From positions 1 through 64,000 of the forward strand of contig NZ_PYOM01000006.1 of the NCBI RefSeq assembly GCF_003026365.1: a stretch of 64,000 nucleotides of DNA. Direction: 5' to 3'. The notes under the pieces were generated by a model. The model was given only the letters and a program-made list of their open reading frames with translations. It ran no database searches and had not been told where the DNA came from. Of this stretch, positions 31,540 through 40,551 are shown one piece after another. The translations under genes and the position numbers were made by a program. How positions within the stretch are numbered: position 1 is the first letter of the stretch; the number at the start of each line of letters is the position of its first letter. Origin of the DNA: Photobacterium angustum. Its GTDB lineage: Bacteria > Pseudomonadota > Gammaproteobacteria > Enterobacterales > Vibrionaceae.

Positions 31540-31553
31540 TTGATCGTGAATAA
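31540..31553. promoter_or_regulatory. Possible FNR site upstream of dcuC
   Basis: TTGATCGTGAATAA (minus strand TTATT-N4-ATCAA) matches 8 of 10 conserved positions of the FNR consensus TTGAT-N4-ATCAA. The position and the known FNR control of dcuC in enteric bacteria support it. Confidence 0.4.
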
Positions 31554-31672
31554 TTAATGTCATATCTATTACTATGCATTATGAAAAATGGAATGATCAT
31601 CACTAATCTTGTAAAGATAGTGTATGAAATTAAATAAACTCTTGTTATAAAAAATTATTTTGATGATTTGTA

Positions 31673-32233
31673 TTAGGTAACTTTAATTTTTTCTATATGA
31701 TCAAGGTGTAGGTGATGCTGTATAATTATTTTTTGATCTCGGTCTAAAAAATACATTGTTGTCTTTAATATGACAAACCATAGCAACAGTACTATCAAAG
31801 ATGTTAAGTTTACTGAATATAAAGATTTAATATTAAAAATATTTTGATATAAATAAAAAGCAGAAAGAAACCCAATAGCAATAAGAGAAATATCTTTATA
31901 GGTACTTAATATTTTATATGAGTTATCATTACGAAATTTATGGCAAATTAATTCTTCGTCAATGGTTGTAGATAATAATTGATATATTCTTGTTAGTGCA
32001 ATGCATAGTTGTTGGTTATCAATATGCCTTAAAGATTGCTTTTCAACTTCATCTGTTACTTCTATGGCAAAATTTATAGCTATATAATTATTATTTGCTT
32101 TATCAATTAAGAGTTGAAGCTTATATACCAATTCTTTTTCTTCTGAGTATGCTTTTTTTTTAGAAAGTTCTAATTGATAAAAAATATCTTCTATTTCAGT
32201 AAGTATTTTAGAAGGGATGTTTATCATCAACAT
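31673..32233 (-). CDS. Membrane protein of unknown function
   Basis: About 186 residues from the ATG at 32233 (AGG 8 bases before it; the frame opens at 32254). The first 110 residues are charged and helical, then two hydrophobic segments (about 120-140 and 145-165) are followed by a basic, His-rich tail. This suggests an inner-membrane protein with a cytoplasmic helical domain. No family recognised. It lies between two minus-strand transporters with its own spacing and is markedly AT-rich compared with them, a possible sign of later acquisition. Confidence 0.6.
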   Translation of the reverse strand: MLMINIPSKILTEIEDIFYQLELSKKKAYSEEKELVYKLQLLIDKANNNYIAINFAIEVTDEVEKQSLRHIDNQQLCIALTRIYQLLSTTIDEELICHKFRNDNSYKILSTYKDISLIAIGFLSAFYLYQNIFNIKSLYSVNLTSLIVLLLWFVILKTTMYFLDRDQKIIIQHHLHLDHIEKIKVT

Positions 32234-32314
32234 AATATGTACCTGTTGTACCATGTAAAAGTGATAGCTGTATTCAAATTAAGTGATTAATTGAATACAG
32301 CTATTTTTATTTCA

Positions 32315-33637
32315 TCAAATAAATGCTAGGAGTGGAGAAATACAAAGTAAAATACCTGTAATGATAATCAAATTTGTTGATAATCCTTTGTACTTGTGAA
32401 GATGAGGGACTTTATATACAAGATAAGCAGGAATTAGACACCCAACAATACCAAAGACCGGCGAGCAAATTGAAGTAAAAGATAAAATCGGCAAGTTTAA
32501 CGCAACGGCTCCCCATGAGATTAAAATAGTAAATACTACCGTCAATTTACTTACTAATTTCTTGTTTATATTTTCTCGTTTATATTTCCGCTCAAGAACA
32601 TTCATTGCCATACCACTGCACGCTTCTTTGAATGCGAGGAAGACACCAAAGAAAGATGTCACAACAGCAAAAATATTAATGATTACACCTACAGCCGTCG
32701 CCCAGCTACCAGGGAAAAAGTGTGCAATCATAGCTAACGCAGAGATGTTCTCTTGCTTTGCATGCATAGCTTCATCTTGGCTTATGGCAAAAGTAAACGA
32801 AAGAGCAAAGAAAAAAACAGAAATGAAGAGTATGGTAAATGCAATTTTCATTGCTCTTGAAGCTTTATAGCGTGCTACTTCAATAGATTTTTCATGCGAA
32901 CGGTATGAGATAACCATTGGACTCAATGATTGGATAAATAGAATAGAGGTTAATGTAAAAGGCAGTGTAATAATCGCATTTTTAATTAAAGGTTGCCAAT
33001 TACCAACTTCAGGTATGTTACTTATATCCCATTCAGGAATCATTAGAACACCCATTAAAGCGACGAGGCTGATCACTGTGACTGCCATTACACCAGATAT
33101 TTTAAAAAGAATTTTTTCACTTTTTGAACCAATAAAACATAACAAGCAAATAAGTCCTAACCCATAAAAGACATTATGATTTAAATGATGTTCTGTTATA
33201 CCAAAAGAGTGTAAATATGAGGCACTGTCATTCGTCACTGATAATGCATAAACTAATACCCAAATAACAAGCATAATGAAATAAAGTGCACCAAGACATA
33301 TTCCCCAGTTTTTTCCTAAATATCCAGAAATAACACCAGGATAATCTGTACACTCCTTTGATTCAGCTAACGTATTAATAAATAACTTTTGAAATAAATA
33401 CATTGCTGGGTAACCAATAACAGACGATAGTAAAAATACCCACAACCCCATGACTCCTACTTGTACTGGAAGAAAGACAATTCCCGCGCCAATTGCCATT
33501 CCAATACTCATTACAATCCATCCAATATCTACGTTATCGAATTTGATTGCTTCCTTCCATTCCTCTTTCGTCATGTTCGCTTTTTGGTGTAATGGAATAT
33601 TTATATCACTCGGTAGGGGAAAGGTATTAATTATCAT
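32315..33637 (-). CDS. HAAAP-family amino acid permease (serine/threonine type)
   Basis: 440-residue inner-membrane proton or sodium symporter of the hydroxy/aromatic amino acid permease family, nearest in feel to SdaC/DlsT/YhaO. It has 11 hydrophobic segments; the N-terminal SIGMAIGAGIVFLPVQVGVMG is the family's unwound substrate helix, and SLSPMVISYRSHE and FGVFLAFKEACSGMAMN are further conserved parts. The ATG at 33637 is preceded by AGGAT. No catabolic enzyme gene is adjacent, so the substrate (serine most likely) is an inference. Confidence 0.82.
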   Translation of the reverse strand: MIINTFPLPSDINIPLHQKANMTKEEWKEAIKFDNVDIGWIVMSIGMAIGAGIVFLPVQVGVMGLWVFLLSSVIGYPAMYLFQKLFINTLAESKECTDYPGVISGYLGKNWGICLGALYFIMLVIWVLVYALSVTNDSASYLHSFGITEHHLNHNVFYGLGLICLLCFIGSKSEKILFKISGVMAVTVISLVALMGVLMIPEWDISNIPEVGNWQPLIKNAIITLPFTLTSILFIQSLSPMVISYRSHEKSIEVARYKASRAMKIAFTILFISVFFFALSFTFAISQDEAMHAKQENISALAMIAHFFPGSWATAVGVIINIFAVVTSFFGVFLAFKEACSGMAMNVLERKYKRENINKKLVSKLTVVFTILISWGAVALNLPILSFTSICSPVFGIVGCLIPAYLVYKVPHLHKYKGLSTNLIIITGILLCISPLLAFI

Positions 33638-33987
33638 TGCAATATCCTGTTATTAATTTTATGGATTATTCCCCAATATTATTAATGCTTTTTTAATTAT
33701 ATTTTTTCTTTATTGGTTAGGGTGTAATTAATATCACATAAAAAACTCAGGCGTATATGACAAATGTGATTAACATATTAAAAACAAAAATTAGAACATT
33801 TCATATATAAAATATTATATTTATCTAATCAGTTTATATTTTTTTGTAAGTGAGACTAAATTCAAAGCAACTAAATTTTACCTATGCAATAAGAGTCTCT
33901 GGTTATATCTTAAATAAATAATTGCACACTGTTCGATTGTATCGTATAGTACATCAAAAGAGAGCTATGCAATGACACGAGGTGTGT
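33638..33987. other. Divergent promoter region, permease/LplT fusion
   Basis: 350 AT-rich bases between two divergent genes. A TGTGATT half-site near 33765 might be half a CRP site, but no convincing operator is seen. Confidence 0.4.
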
Positions 33988-35847
33988 ATGAGTCAATTAT
34001 CTTTATTAAAAAAGCAATCCTTTCTGCCTTACTTTATTACGCAGGCACTGGGTGCTTTCAATGATAACCTCTTCAAAAATTTTCTATTACTCGTGATCGT
34101 ATTTTCATCACTGTACAACCAAGCTGAAAGTGCAATGCTGGTGAATCTTGCCGCTGGTTTGTTCATTTTACCTTTCTTTCTTTTTGCACCATTAGGTGGG
34201 CAGTTAGCGGATAAGTATGAAAAATCACGGTTAATTAAGACGCTAAAACTGATCGAAGTAGGCGTAATGGCATTAGGTGCATGGGCGATACAAATGCACT
34301 CGATCCCTTTACTTTTGGGTTTATTATTTTTGATGGGGGCACAATCTGCCTTTTTCGGCCCCGTAAAGTTTGCATTGATGCCGCAACACTTAAAACAAAA
34401 AGAGTTACTTGCTGGTAATGCATTGGTTGAGATGGGGACATTTCTTGCGATCTTGGGGGGGACTTTATGCGCAGGTTTTATTTTTCATACTGAAGACAGT
34501 GCATTTACAGCCTCTGTTTGCGTTGTTGTATTATCTCTTTTTGGTTTTCTCAGTAGTCTTTTTATTCCCAAAGCATTGCCGAACAACGCTGAATTAACCA
34601 TTAATTGGAATCCAATTAAGCAGGTTGTAAAAACAATACGTATTACTAAACAAAACCGCACTGTCTTTTTATCTATTTTAGCCATTAGTTGGTTCTGGTT
34701 TGTGGGGGCGACTTATTTAACTCAACTTCCACATTTTGCTAAAACATTTATTAGTGATGATCCTCAATATGTCACAATGCTACTGACCATTTTTTCAGTT
34801 GGTATTGCGCTAGGGGCGATCATTTGTGAGAAGTTATCTGGCGATAAGATTGAATTAGGTATTCTTCCGCTTGGGGCTTTAGGCATGAGTGTATTTGGCT
34901 TTGATCTGTATTTCTCAAGCCAGAATATTATCATCTCAAATTCAATGACTGTGGTTGATTTTACGCTTAACAATTATCGTTTACTGCTTGATTTAATGTT
35001 ACTTAGTGCATCAGGAAGTATCTTTGTTGTGCCGTTAAATGCGTTAATTCAGCAGCGAAGTGAAAAAGAGCACCGTGCTCAAGTGATTGCTGGTAATAAT
35101 GTTCTTAATGCATTGTTTATGGTTGGTAGTGCGTTATTCTCTATTGTGATGTTAACAGTCGTTCATTTATCAGTTCTTGAGCTGTTTCTTTCTATCGCGT
35201 TACTTAATGTGATTGTATCAATTTACGTATTTAGCCAAGTTCAAGAATTCTTAATACGCTTTATCGTGTGGATTCTTTCCCGTGTTCTCTACCGAGTGAA
35301 ATCAACGGGACTTGAAAATATTCCTGAAACGGGACCTGCAGTTTTAGTGTGTAATCATGTTAGCTTTGTTGATGCAATTTTAGTGGGGGCAGCCAGTCGT
35401 CGACCTGTTCGTTTTGTTATGGATAAAAATATCGCGAATTTACCTGTGATGAAATATTTCTTTAAATGGGCGAAAACAATCCCTATTTGCTCCCCAAAAG
35501 TATCAACTGAAATTTATAATCAAGCATTTGATCAAATTGATAAAGAGCTTTCATCTGGCGAAATTATTTGTATCTTTCCCGAGGGTAAAATTACACGCAC
35601 AGGCGAACTTAATGAGTTTAAACGAGGCATAGAGCATATTGTAAAACGTAACCCTGTTCCCGTTATTCCGATGGGATTAAAAGGAGTATGGGGTTCTATT
35701 TTTAGTCGTAGTGGACAATTTACCATTATGCGCGCGATAAAACGTTTTCGCTCTGAGCTTGAAGTTGTTGCTTCTACACCGATACCGGCAGAACAAATAT
35801 CAGCCGAAAAATTAGAAAAAGTGGTTTATCAATTAGTGAATAATTAG
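33988..35847 (+). CDS. MFS (LplT-like) / 1-acyl-glycerophosphate acyltransferase fusion
   Basis: 619 residues from the ATG at 33988 (GAGG 5 bases upstream; the frame opens at a GTG at 33982). Residues 1-420 are a 12-segment MFS transporter like the lysophospholipid flippase LplT (QALGAFNDNLFKNFLLLVIV). Residues 430-619 are a PlsC-type acyltransferase with NHVSFVDA (catalytic NHxxxxD) and IFPEGKITRTG. In E. coli LplT works with Aas, an acyltransferase fused to an acyl-ACP synthetase; here transporter and acyltransferase are joined and the synthetase is absent. Predicted job: import and reacylation of lysophospholipids in the inner membrane. Confidence 0.85.
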   Translation: MSQLSLLKKQSFLPYFITQALGAFNDNLFKNFLLLVIVFSSLYNQAESAMLVNLAAGLFILPFFLFAPLGGQLADKYEKSRLIKTLKLIEVGVMALGAWAIQMHSIPLLLGLLFLMGAQSAFFGPVKFALMPQHLKQKELLAGNALVEMGTFLAILGGTLCAGFIFHTEDSAFTASVCVVVLSLFGFLSSLFIPKALPNNAELTINWNPIKQVVKTIRITKQNRTVFLSILAISWFWFVGATYLTQLPHFAKTFISDDPQYVTMLLTIFSVGIALGAIICEKLSGDKIELGILPLGALGMSVFGFDLYFSSQNIIISNSMTVVDFTLNNYRLLLDLMLLSASGSIFVVPLNALIQQRSEKEHRAQVIAGNNVLNALFMVGSALFSIVMLTVVHLSVLELFLSIALLNVIVSIYVFSQVQEFLIRFIVWILSRVLYRVKSTGLENIPETGPAVLVCNHVSFVDAILVGAASRRPVRFVMDKNIANLPVMKYFFKWAKTIPICSPKVSTEIYNQAFDQIDKELSSGEIICIFPEGKITRTGELNEFKRGIEHIVKRNPVPVIPMGLKGVWGSIFSRSGQFTIMRAIKRFRSELEVVASTPIPAEQISAEKLEKVVYQLVNN

Positions 35848-36460
35848 TATTAGCCGAGTCGGAGTATCACAGTTAAAGCATTTGTAAGTGATAGTTTTAT
35901 CTACGGTTTCTATTTGATCTAGCGCGAAAAAAACTCTTCCTATTGTCAATGATTTACGAAGGTGGAGTTTTATACGTATAGCTTTACGGGTGAGTGATAA
36001 GATCTCTAATACTCTTCGAGCTGTCGATTTTATATTCTGTTCTGTTCTTTACTCTTTTCATGAACAGCTACGTAATTGTAAGATATGTAAAAATGGTGGT
36101 TGTAATGTATTGACGGGAGATATTCCGACTTCACGCTTAGCAAATGGCTGTGCTGGTAACTCTTTGTTGTGAAAATTGAAAAATACACAGGACCTGTATT
36201 GCCATTGGCAGCATTTGATGCGCCAGCGATAGCGTAATGAATGTTGAAAGTATCAATATAAAATAAGCCGTAATTATGATTTACGGCTTATTTATCCATT
36301 AAGATTTTTAATAATTAGCTGACTTAGTATAGGTATTCGGTTAATAAACATCTTTAATAGAACTTGATTGATAAATGTCTTGAAATTATCGAAAAAATGT
36401 AACTAAATTCAAATTTACACTATAATCGAATAAAAGCACTAGCTGATAGGGATAGTAGTT
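35848..36460. other. Gene-free region before the MinE-like gene
   Basis: About 610 bases. A 60-codon frame (35990-36172) has no ribosome site and is discounted. A hairpin lies at 36262-36292 and a TATAAT -10 hexamer at 36421-36426, 35 bases before the MinE-like start; its -35 (TGTAAC) is weak. Confidence 0.45.
36262..36296. terminator. Possible bidirectional terminator
   Basis: AATAAGCCGTAA pairs with TTACGGCTTATT (12 bp, 7-nt loop). It lies 415 bases after the acyltransferase stop, an unusually long distance, so the transcript it ends may be another one. Confidence 0.5.
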
Positions 36461-36700
36461 ATGTTTAATCTATGGAAAAAGAAACAAGTTGATAGGCCTG
36501 TATCAGGTACTGCATCTATCGCTAAGCAGCGTTTACTTGGTGAACTGCGTACGAACCGTATTCCATACAATGTTCAAATGATGAAAGATGAGCTATCGAG
36601 ACTACTATCTCAATGGGCTTACATTAAAGACAATAAAATTGAGATTGTGAAAACAGCTGAGTCGAAATCACTATTGAAGATAAGATGTCGTTGCTCGTAA
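36461..36700 (+). CDS. Orphan MinE-like protein
   Basis: 79 residues with AGGGA 8 bases before the ATG. The order of motifs follows MinE: a short N-terminal amphipathic stretch (MFNLWKKKQ), then TASIAKQRLLGELRTNR (MinE: TANIAKERLQIIVAERR), then a KDELSRLLSQWAYIKDNKIEI segment (MinE: [20 protein letters not shown]) and a final LLKIRCRC strand like SILELNVTL. It therefore probably retains the MinD-binding helix and dimerisation sheet, but is about nine residues shorter than E. coli MinE and ends in an unusual CRC. minC and minD are not nearby; the cell presumably has a normal minCDE elsewhere. Function unknown: a second MinE acting on MinD or another ParA-type ATPase is possible. Confidence 0.65.
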   Translation: MFNLWKKKQVDRPVSGTASIAKQRLLGELRTNRIPYNVQMMKDELSRLLSQWAYIKDNKIEIVKTAESKSLLKIRCRCS

Positions 36701-36966
36701 TTTTAGAGCAACGTTATATTTATTTCTTTGCTTAATTTTTTACTTAAGCAGAATTTTACGCCATTCATATATTAAGCACTTTTTTAGCTGTCTTAACTTT
36801 TGTGCTGCTAATTTATACAAATATCTCTACTATTTTTTGCCATTCCTAACGGTTTTTACATATATTTGTTATCTTCTTCTTAAATATGCCGAATAATTGT
36901 TATTGATATATTTAGTTGTTTGTATGATTTATGTAACCGCAAGAAAACGTATGGGATAGTGTAAGT

Positions 36967-39900
36967 ATGCAGAGATGGACGTTTTTCAAAAATAGAAGAA
37001 TAAGCATTAAATCAATTGTTATTTTTCTTTTTATATTAGTTGCAGTTATTACTTCATCGATTGCGATTAGTTTACAGTATTACCATAGTAAACAAATGGC
37101 GCGAGAGCAGGCTAAGGTTAAGTATCAAATGCTAGCTGAGTCTGTCTCTGATGCTGTAACCGATGTTAGTGACGATGCAATTGCAACTGTAAAGTATCTC
37201 TCGCACTTAGGCACTATTCTTGATTCGCCATCTAAAGACGTTATTCGAAGTATTTTCACCAGTGTTTTAAAAGACAATCCTAGTTTTTATAGTGCCTTTA
37301 TTGGAACAGATAAAAACTACGCCTATATTATTATTAACTTAGATTCTATGTCTAATGTCAGACGCAAAAATAATGCATTAAAGCAAGATCGCTGGCTGAT
37401 TATCGAGCGCAGTGCTGATTCAAATGGTATGACACAATATGATTCTTTTTATGATGCTAATTTTAATTTACGGAAAAAAATAAAACGTAAAAATGTTTTT
37501 TCACCAACATTACGCTCTTGGTATATAAATGCTACACGTGGATCAGTTTTCCGTACTGAGCCTTATCTATTTTTACCTGAAGAGGTTACAGGTATTACTT
37601 ATTCAACAGAAGTGCCTAGTACTAAAGGCAAGGTTGTTGTTGGTATCGATTTTACACTGTCACATTTTAATAAATTATTACAAGAAAATAGCGTTAGCGA
37701 CGTTAGTCATAATTTCCTTTATTTACCATCAGGAGAGTTAGTGGCGAGTAGTGAGCCTTCTTTTAGACAACTGCCATTGCCAAAATCTAAACCTTTAGTA
37801 CTAACGCCCAAAGAGAAAAAATTAATTAAAAAGACCCCTATATTACGTGTATCAAATCAGGAAAACTGGGCTCCAATAGATTTTACAATATCGGGGCGTC
37901 CTGCTGGGTTGATCCCTGATTTACTTTACATGGTGGGTCAATCTACAGGACTTGAGTTTGATTTTTTTAATGGTGCGGGATCGCAAGGCTTACAGCAGGC
38001 ATATTCCAACGGGGTGCTAGATATTCTTACGTCTGTACCTGATATTCCAAATAATCAGGGGTTAGGTATTTTTAGTAAACCTTTGTTTAAATCTCCCTTT
38101 GCAATTGCGGTATCAGATAACAAGCATTACGAAAGGTTGCAAGATCTTAATGGTAAAAGCTTAGCAGTATTAAGCAATTGGCCAATTATCCCACTGATTA
38201 AAGAAAAATATCCTTTAATTAATATTGTGACTTATTCACATGTTGATCAAGCTTTAAGAGCTGTAAGTGAGGGTAAAGTTGATGCTTTCATTGATGTAGA
38301 AGCCGTGCTTAGTTATGTATCTGAGCAATTTATGATTAATAATCTGACATATCATACATTAGATATTGAAAACAGCTTTCCGTTATCATTGGTTCTGGCT
38401 CCTGAGAAAAAGCCTCTTTTAGATATTATCAATCGTGCGATTGAATCATTGACGCCTCAGCAGCAAAATTATTTACAGCAGAAATGGTTAAGCTCTCATG
38501 CGGAAGTGAATCGTAGGGGGATCGTTCCTTATGTAGAGTTAATCGATTTTGCTGCAGATGAGTCCTACCAGAATCAACTAATAGAAAAGAATAGTAATGA
38601 TGATGACTATTTTTATTATGTACGCGATGTAAGACGTGGTAGACATGACCAAATATTTTTTGCTTCGATTGTACCCAAAGAATCGGTTTATGCTGCCAGC
38701 GAAGAAAAAATTCGTACATCTATTTATACGTCAGCTCTGTTATTACTTGTGTTACTTCCGTTAGCAGGATTTTGTGCAAAACCCATAGTTAAGCCAATTT
38801 TACGGCTTCGTGAAGAAAATAAAAAAGTGAAGTTGCGACATTATAATGATGTCACTGTGATCCCGACTCGAATCAAAGAATTTCATGATCTCTCGATGTC
38901 AATTTACACTGCTGCTGAATCTCTTCAAGAGCATGAAAAGCGACAAGAAGAATTTGTAGAGTCATTCATTCAACTTATCGCTCAAGCAATCGATGATAAG
39001 TCGCCTTACACCGCTGGGCATTGTAATCGCGTCCCTGAGATTGCGTTAATGTTTGCTGATGAAGTGGAGAAATCACAACAAGGACAATTTGCAGAATTCC
39101 GCTTTAATAATGATGCAGAGCGTCGAGAGTTTAGAATCGCAGCATGGCTTCATGATTGTGGCAAGATCACAACGCCTGAGCATATTGTTGATAAAGGGAC
39201 GAAATTAGAAGCAAACTATAATCGTATTCATGAGATTAGAATGCGTTTTGAAGTGTTATGGCGTGATGCGGAACTTAATTACTTACAACATATTATCGAT
39301 AATCCGCATGAACAAGAAATTGCATTGGCGACATTAAAGCAGGCGCAAAAACAGTTACAAGATGACTATAAATTTGTGGCTAATGCCAATGTTGGAGGGG
39401 AGTTTATGAGTGATGAGCATATTGCTCGTATACATGAAATTGCCAATAAAACATGGTTACGCCACTTTGATGATCACTTGGGGTTGTCGCCATTAGAAGA
39501 GCTGAGTGTATCAGCAAAATCGGAAACATTACCTGTTGAAGAACATTTATTGGTCGATAAGCCAGAGCACTGTATCAAGCGTATTAATGAGCTAAGTTTT
39601 GATCCTGCGTTTGGAATAAAAATGCAGGTGCCCGAGCTTCAATACAATCTGGGAGAGATTTATAACCTGACGATTAAACGTGGTACGTTAACAGCAGAAG
39701 ATCGCTTTAAGATCAATGAACATATGATCAGTACAATTAAGATGTTAGAAAGTCTACCGTTCCCAGATGATCTTGCGCGTGTACCGCGTTATGCCTCAAC
39801 GCACCACGAAACAATGAAAGGCACAGGATACCCTCGTAAGCTATCAGCAAAAGATCTCAGTACCCCTGAACGTATTTTAGTGATATCTGATATTTTTGAA

Positions 39901-40110
39901 GCGTTAACAGCGGCTGATCGCCCATATAAGAAGGCTAAACCATTAAGTGTTGCGATAGATATCTTGCACAAAATGGCATTAGATGAACATATTGATATGG
40001 AACTATTTAAATTGTTTTTATCAAGCGGTGTTTATATGCAATATGCTGAAAAGTTTTTACCTTCGAAGCAAATTGATAAAGTCGATATAGAGAAGTATCT
40101 TTCTAGTTAG
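36967..40110 (+). CDS. Transmembrane HD-GYP protein with periplasmic solute-binding sensor
   Basis: 1047 residues. TM1 about 18-40; periplasmic Cache-like region to about 275; an SBP_bac_3 (amino-acid-binding) domain about 290-520 starting ILRVSNQENWAPIDF; more Cache-like sequence (YFYYVRDVRRGRHDQIFFAS); TM2 about 583-605; a HAMP-like stretch; then HD-GYP from about 660. The HD motif is HDCGK (His729-Asp730) and the GYP motif lies at 954-956 in MKGTGYP, so c-di-GMP phosphodiesterase activity is likely. About 130 extra residues separate the HD motif from the KINEHM helix, more than in standard HD-GYP domains. Binding of a small solute in the periplasm probably tunes c-di-GMP breakdown. Monocistronic. 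Confidence 0.85.
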   Translation: MQRWTFFKNRRISIKSIVIFLFILVAVITSSIAISLQYYHSKQMAREQAKVKYQMLAESVSDAVTDVSDDAIATVKYLSHLGTILDSPSKDVIRSIFTSVLKDNPSFYSAFIGTDKNYAYIIINLDSMSNVRRKNNALKQDRWLIIERSADSNGMTQYDSFYDANFNLRKKIKRKNVFSPTLRSWYINATRGSVFRTEPYLFLPEEVTGITYSTEVPSTKGKVVVGIDFTLSHFNKLLQENSVSDVSHNFLYLPSGELVASSEPSFRQLPLPKSKPLVLTPKEKKLIKKTPILRVSNQENWAPIDFTISGRPAGLIPDLLYMVGQSTGLEFDFFNGAGSQGLQQAYSNGVLDILTSVPDIPNNQGLGIFSKPLFKSPFAIAVSDNKHYERLQDLNGKSLAVLSNWPIIPLIKEKYPLINIVTYSHVDQALRAVSEGKVDAFIDVEAVLSYVSEQFMINNLTYHTLDIENSFPLSLVLAPEKKPLLDIINRAIESLTPQQQNYLQQKWLSSHAEVNRRGIVPYVELIDFAADESYQNQLIEKNSNDDDYFYYVRDVRRGRHDQIFFASIVPKESVYAASEEKIRTSIYTSALLLLVLLPLAGFCAKPIVKPILRLREENKKVKLRHYNDVTVIPTRIKEFHDLSMSIYTAAESLQEHEKRQEEFVESFIQLIAQAIDDKSPYTAGHCNRVPEIALMFADEVEKSQQGQFAEFRFNNDAERREFRIAAWLHDCGKITTPEHIVDKGTKLEANYNRIHEIRMRFEVLWRDAELNYLQHIIDNPHEQEIALATLKQAQKQLQDDYKFVANANVGGEFMSDEHIARIHEIANKTWLRHFDDHLGLSPLEELSVSAKSETLPVEEHLLVDKPEHCIKRINELSFDPAFGIKMQVPELQYNLGEIYNLTIKRGTLTAEDRFKINEHMISTIKMLESLPFPDDLARVPRYASTHHETMKGTGYPRKLSAKDLSTPERILVISDIFEALTAADRPYKKAKPLSVAIDILHKMALDEHIDMELFKLFLSSGVYMQYAEKFLPSKQIDKVDIEKYLSS

Positions 40111-40150
40111 TTATTTTGCGTAACATTTTTTTGATGTTTTTTTAAATATT

Positions 40151-40180
40151 AGCCCACATCATCCGGTGGGCTTTATTTTT
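40151..40180 (+). terminator. Rho-independent terminator after the HD-GYP gene
   Basis: AGCCCAC and GTGGGCT form a 7-bp stem with an 8-nt loop, followed by TTATTTTTG. Confidence 0.8.
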
Positions 40181-40551
40181 GCTTTTTATTCTCATTAAAC
40201 AGAGGTGTCTATTTTTTGGCTGATGTAATGCAATTAAAAAACACGCAGAATTCCATAACTTAAAAGTTAGATTTTATATTTGGTACGTAATGGCAGCTTT
40301 AAAATAAAAAACAGTGTGAACTTAGTGTTATAAATAATATTAATAACTTTAACTGTATGATTACTCTGTCAATACTGGTCATGTTTATTATTTAACTGAA
40401 ATATATCGATATATTTCTTTTTATGTTGTTGTTTTATCCATTAAGTCAAGAGAAAAATATATCTTATATTTTTACTCTCGTCTGTGTTTATATACGCGCA
40501 CCTTTAATACTTATATTGGTCGTAAGACTATAAGCATTGCTGATTTTTAAC
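40181..40551. other. AT-rich region before the MFS transporter
   Basis: About 370 bases with no ORF, RNA gene or obvious operator. Confidence 0.4.

Noticed and set aside
35990..36172. 60-codon frame between the acyltransferase fusion and the MinE-like gene
   Set aside because: No ribosome site; several Cys/Gly/Asn runs typical of chance frames.
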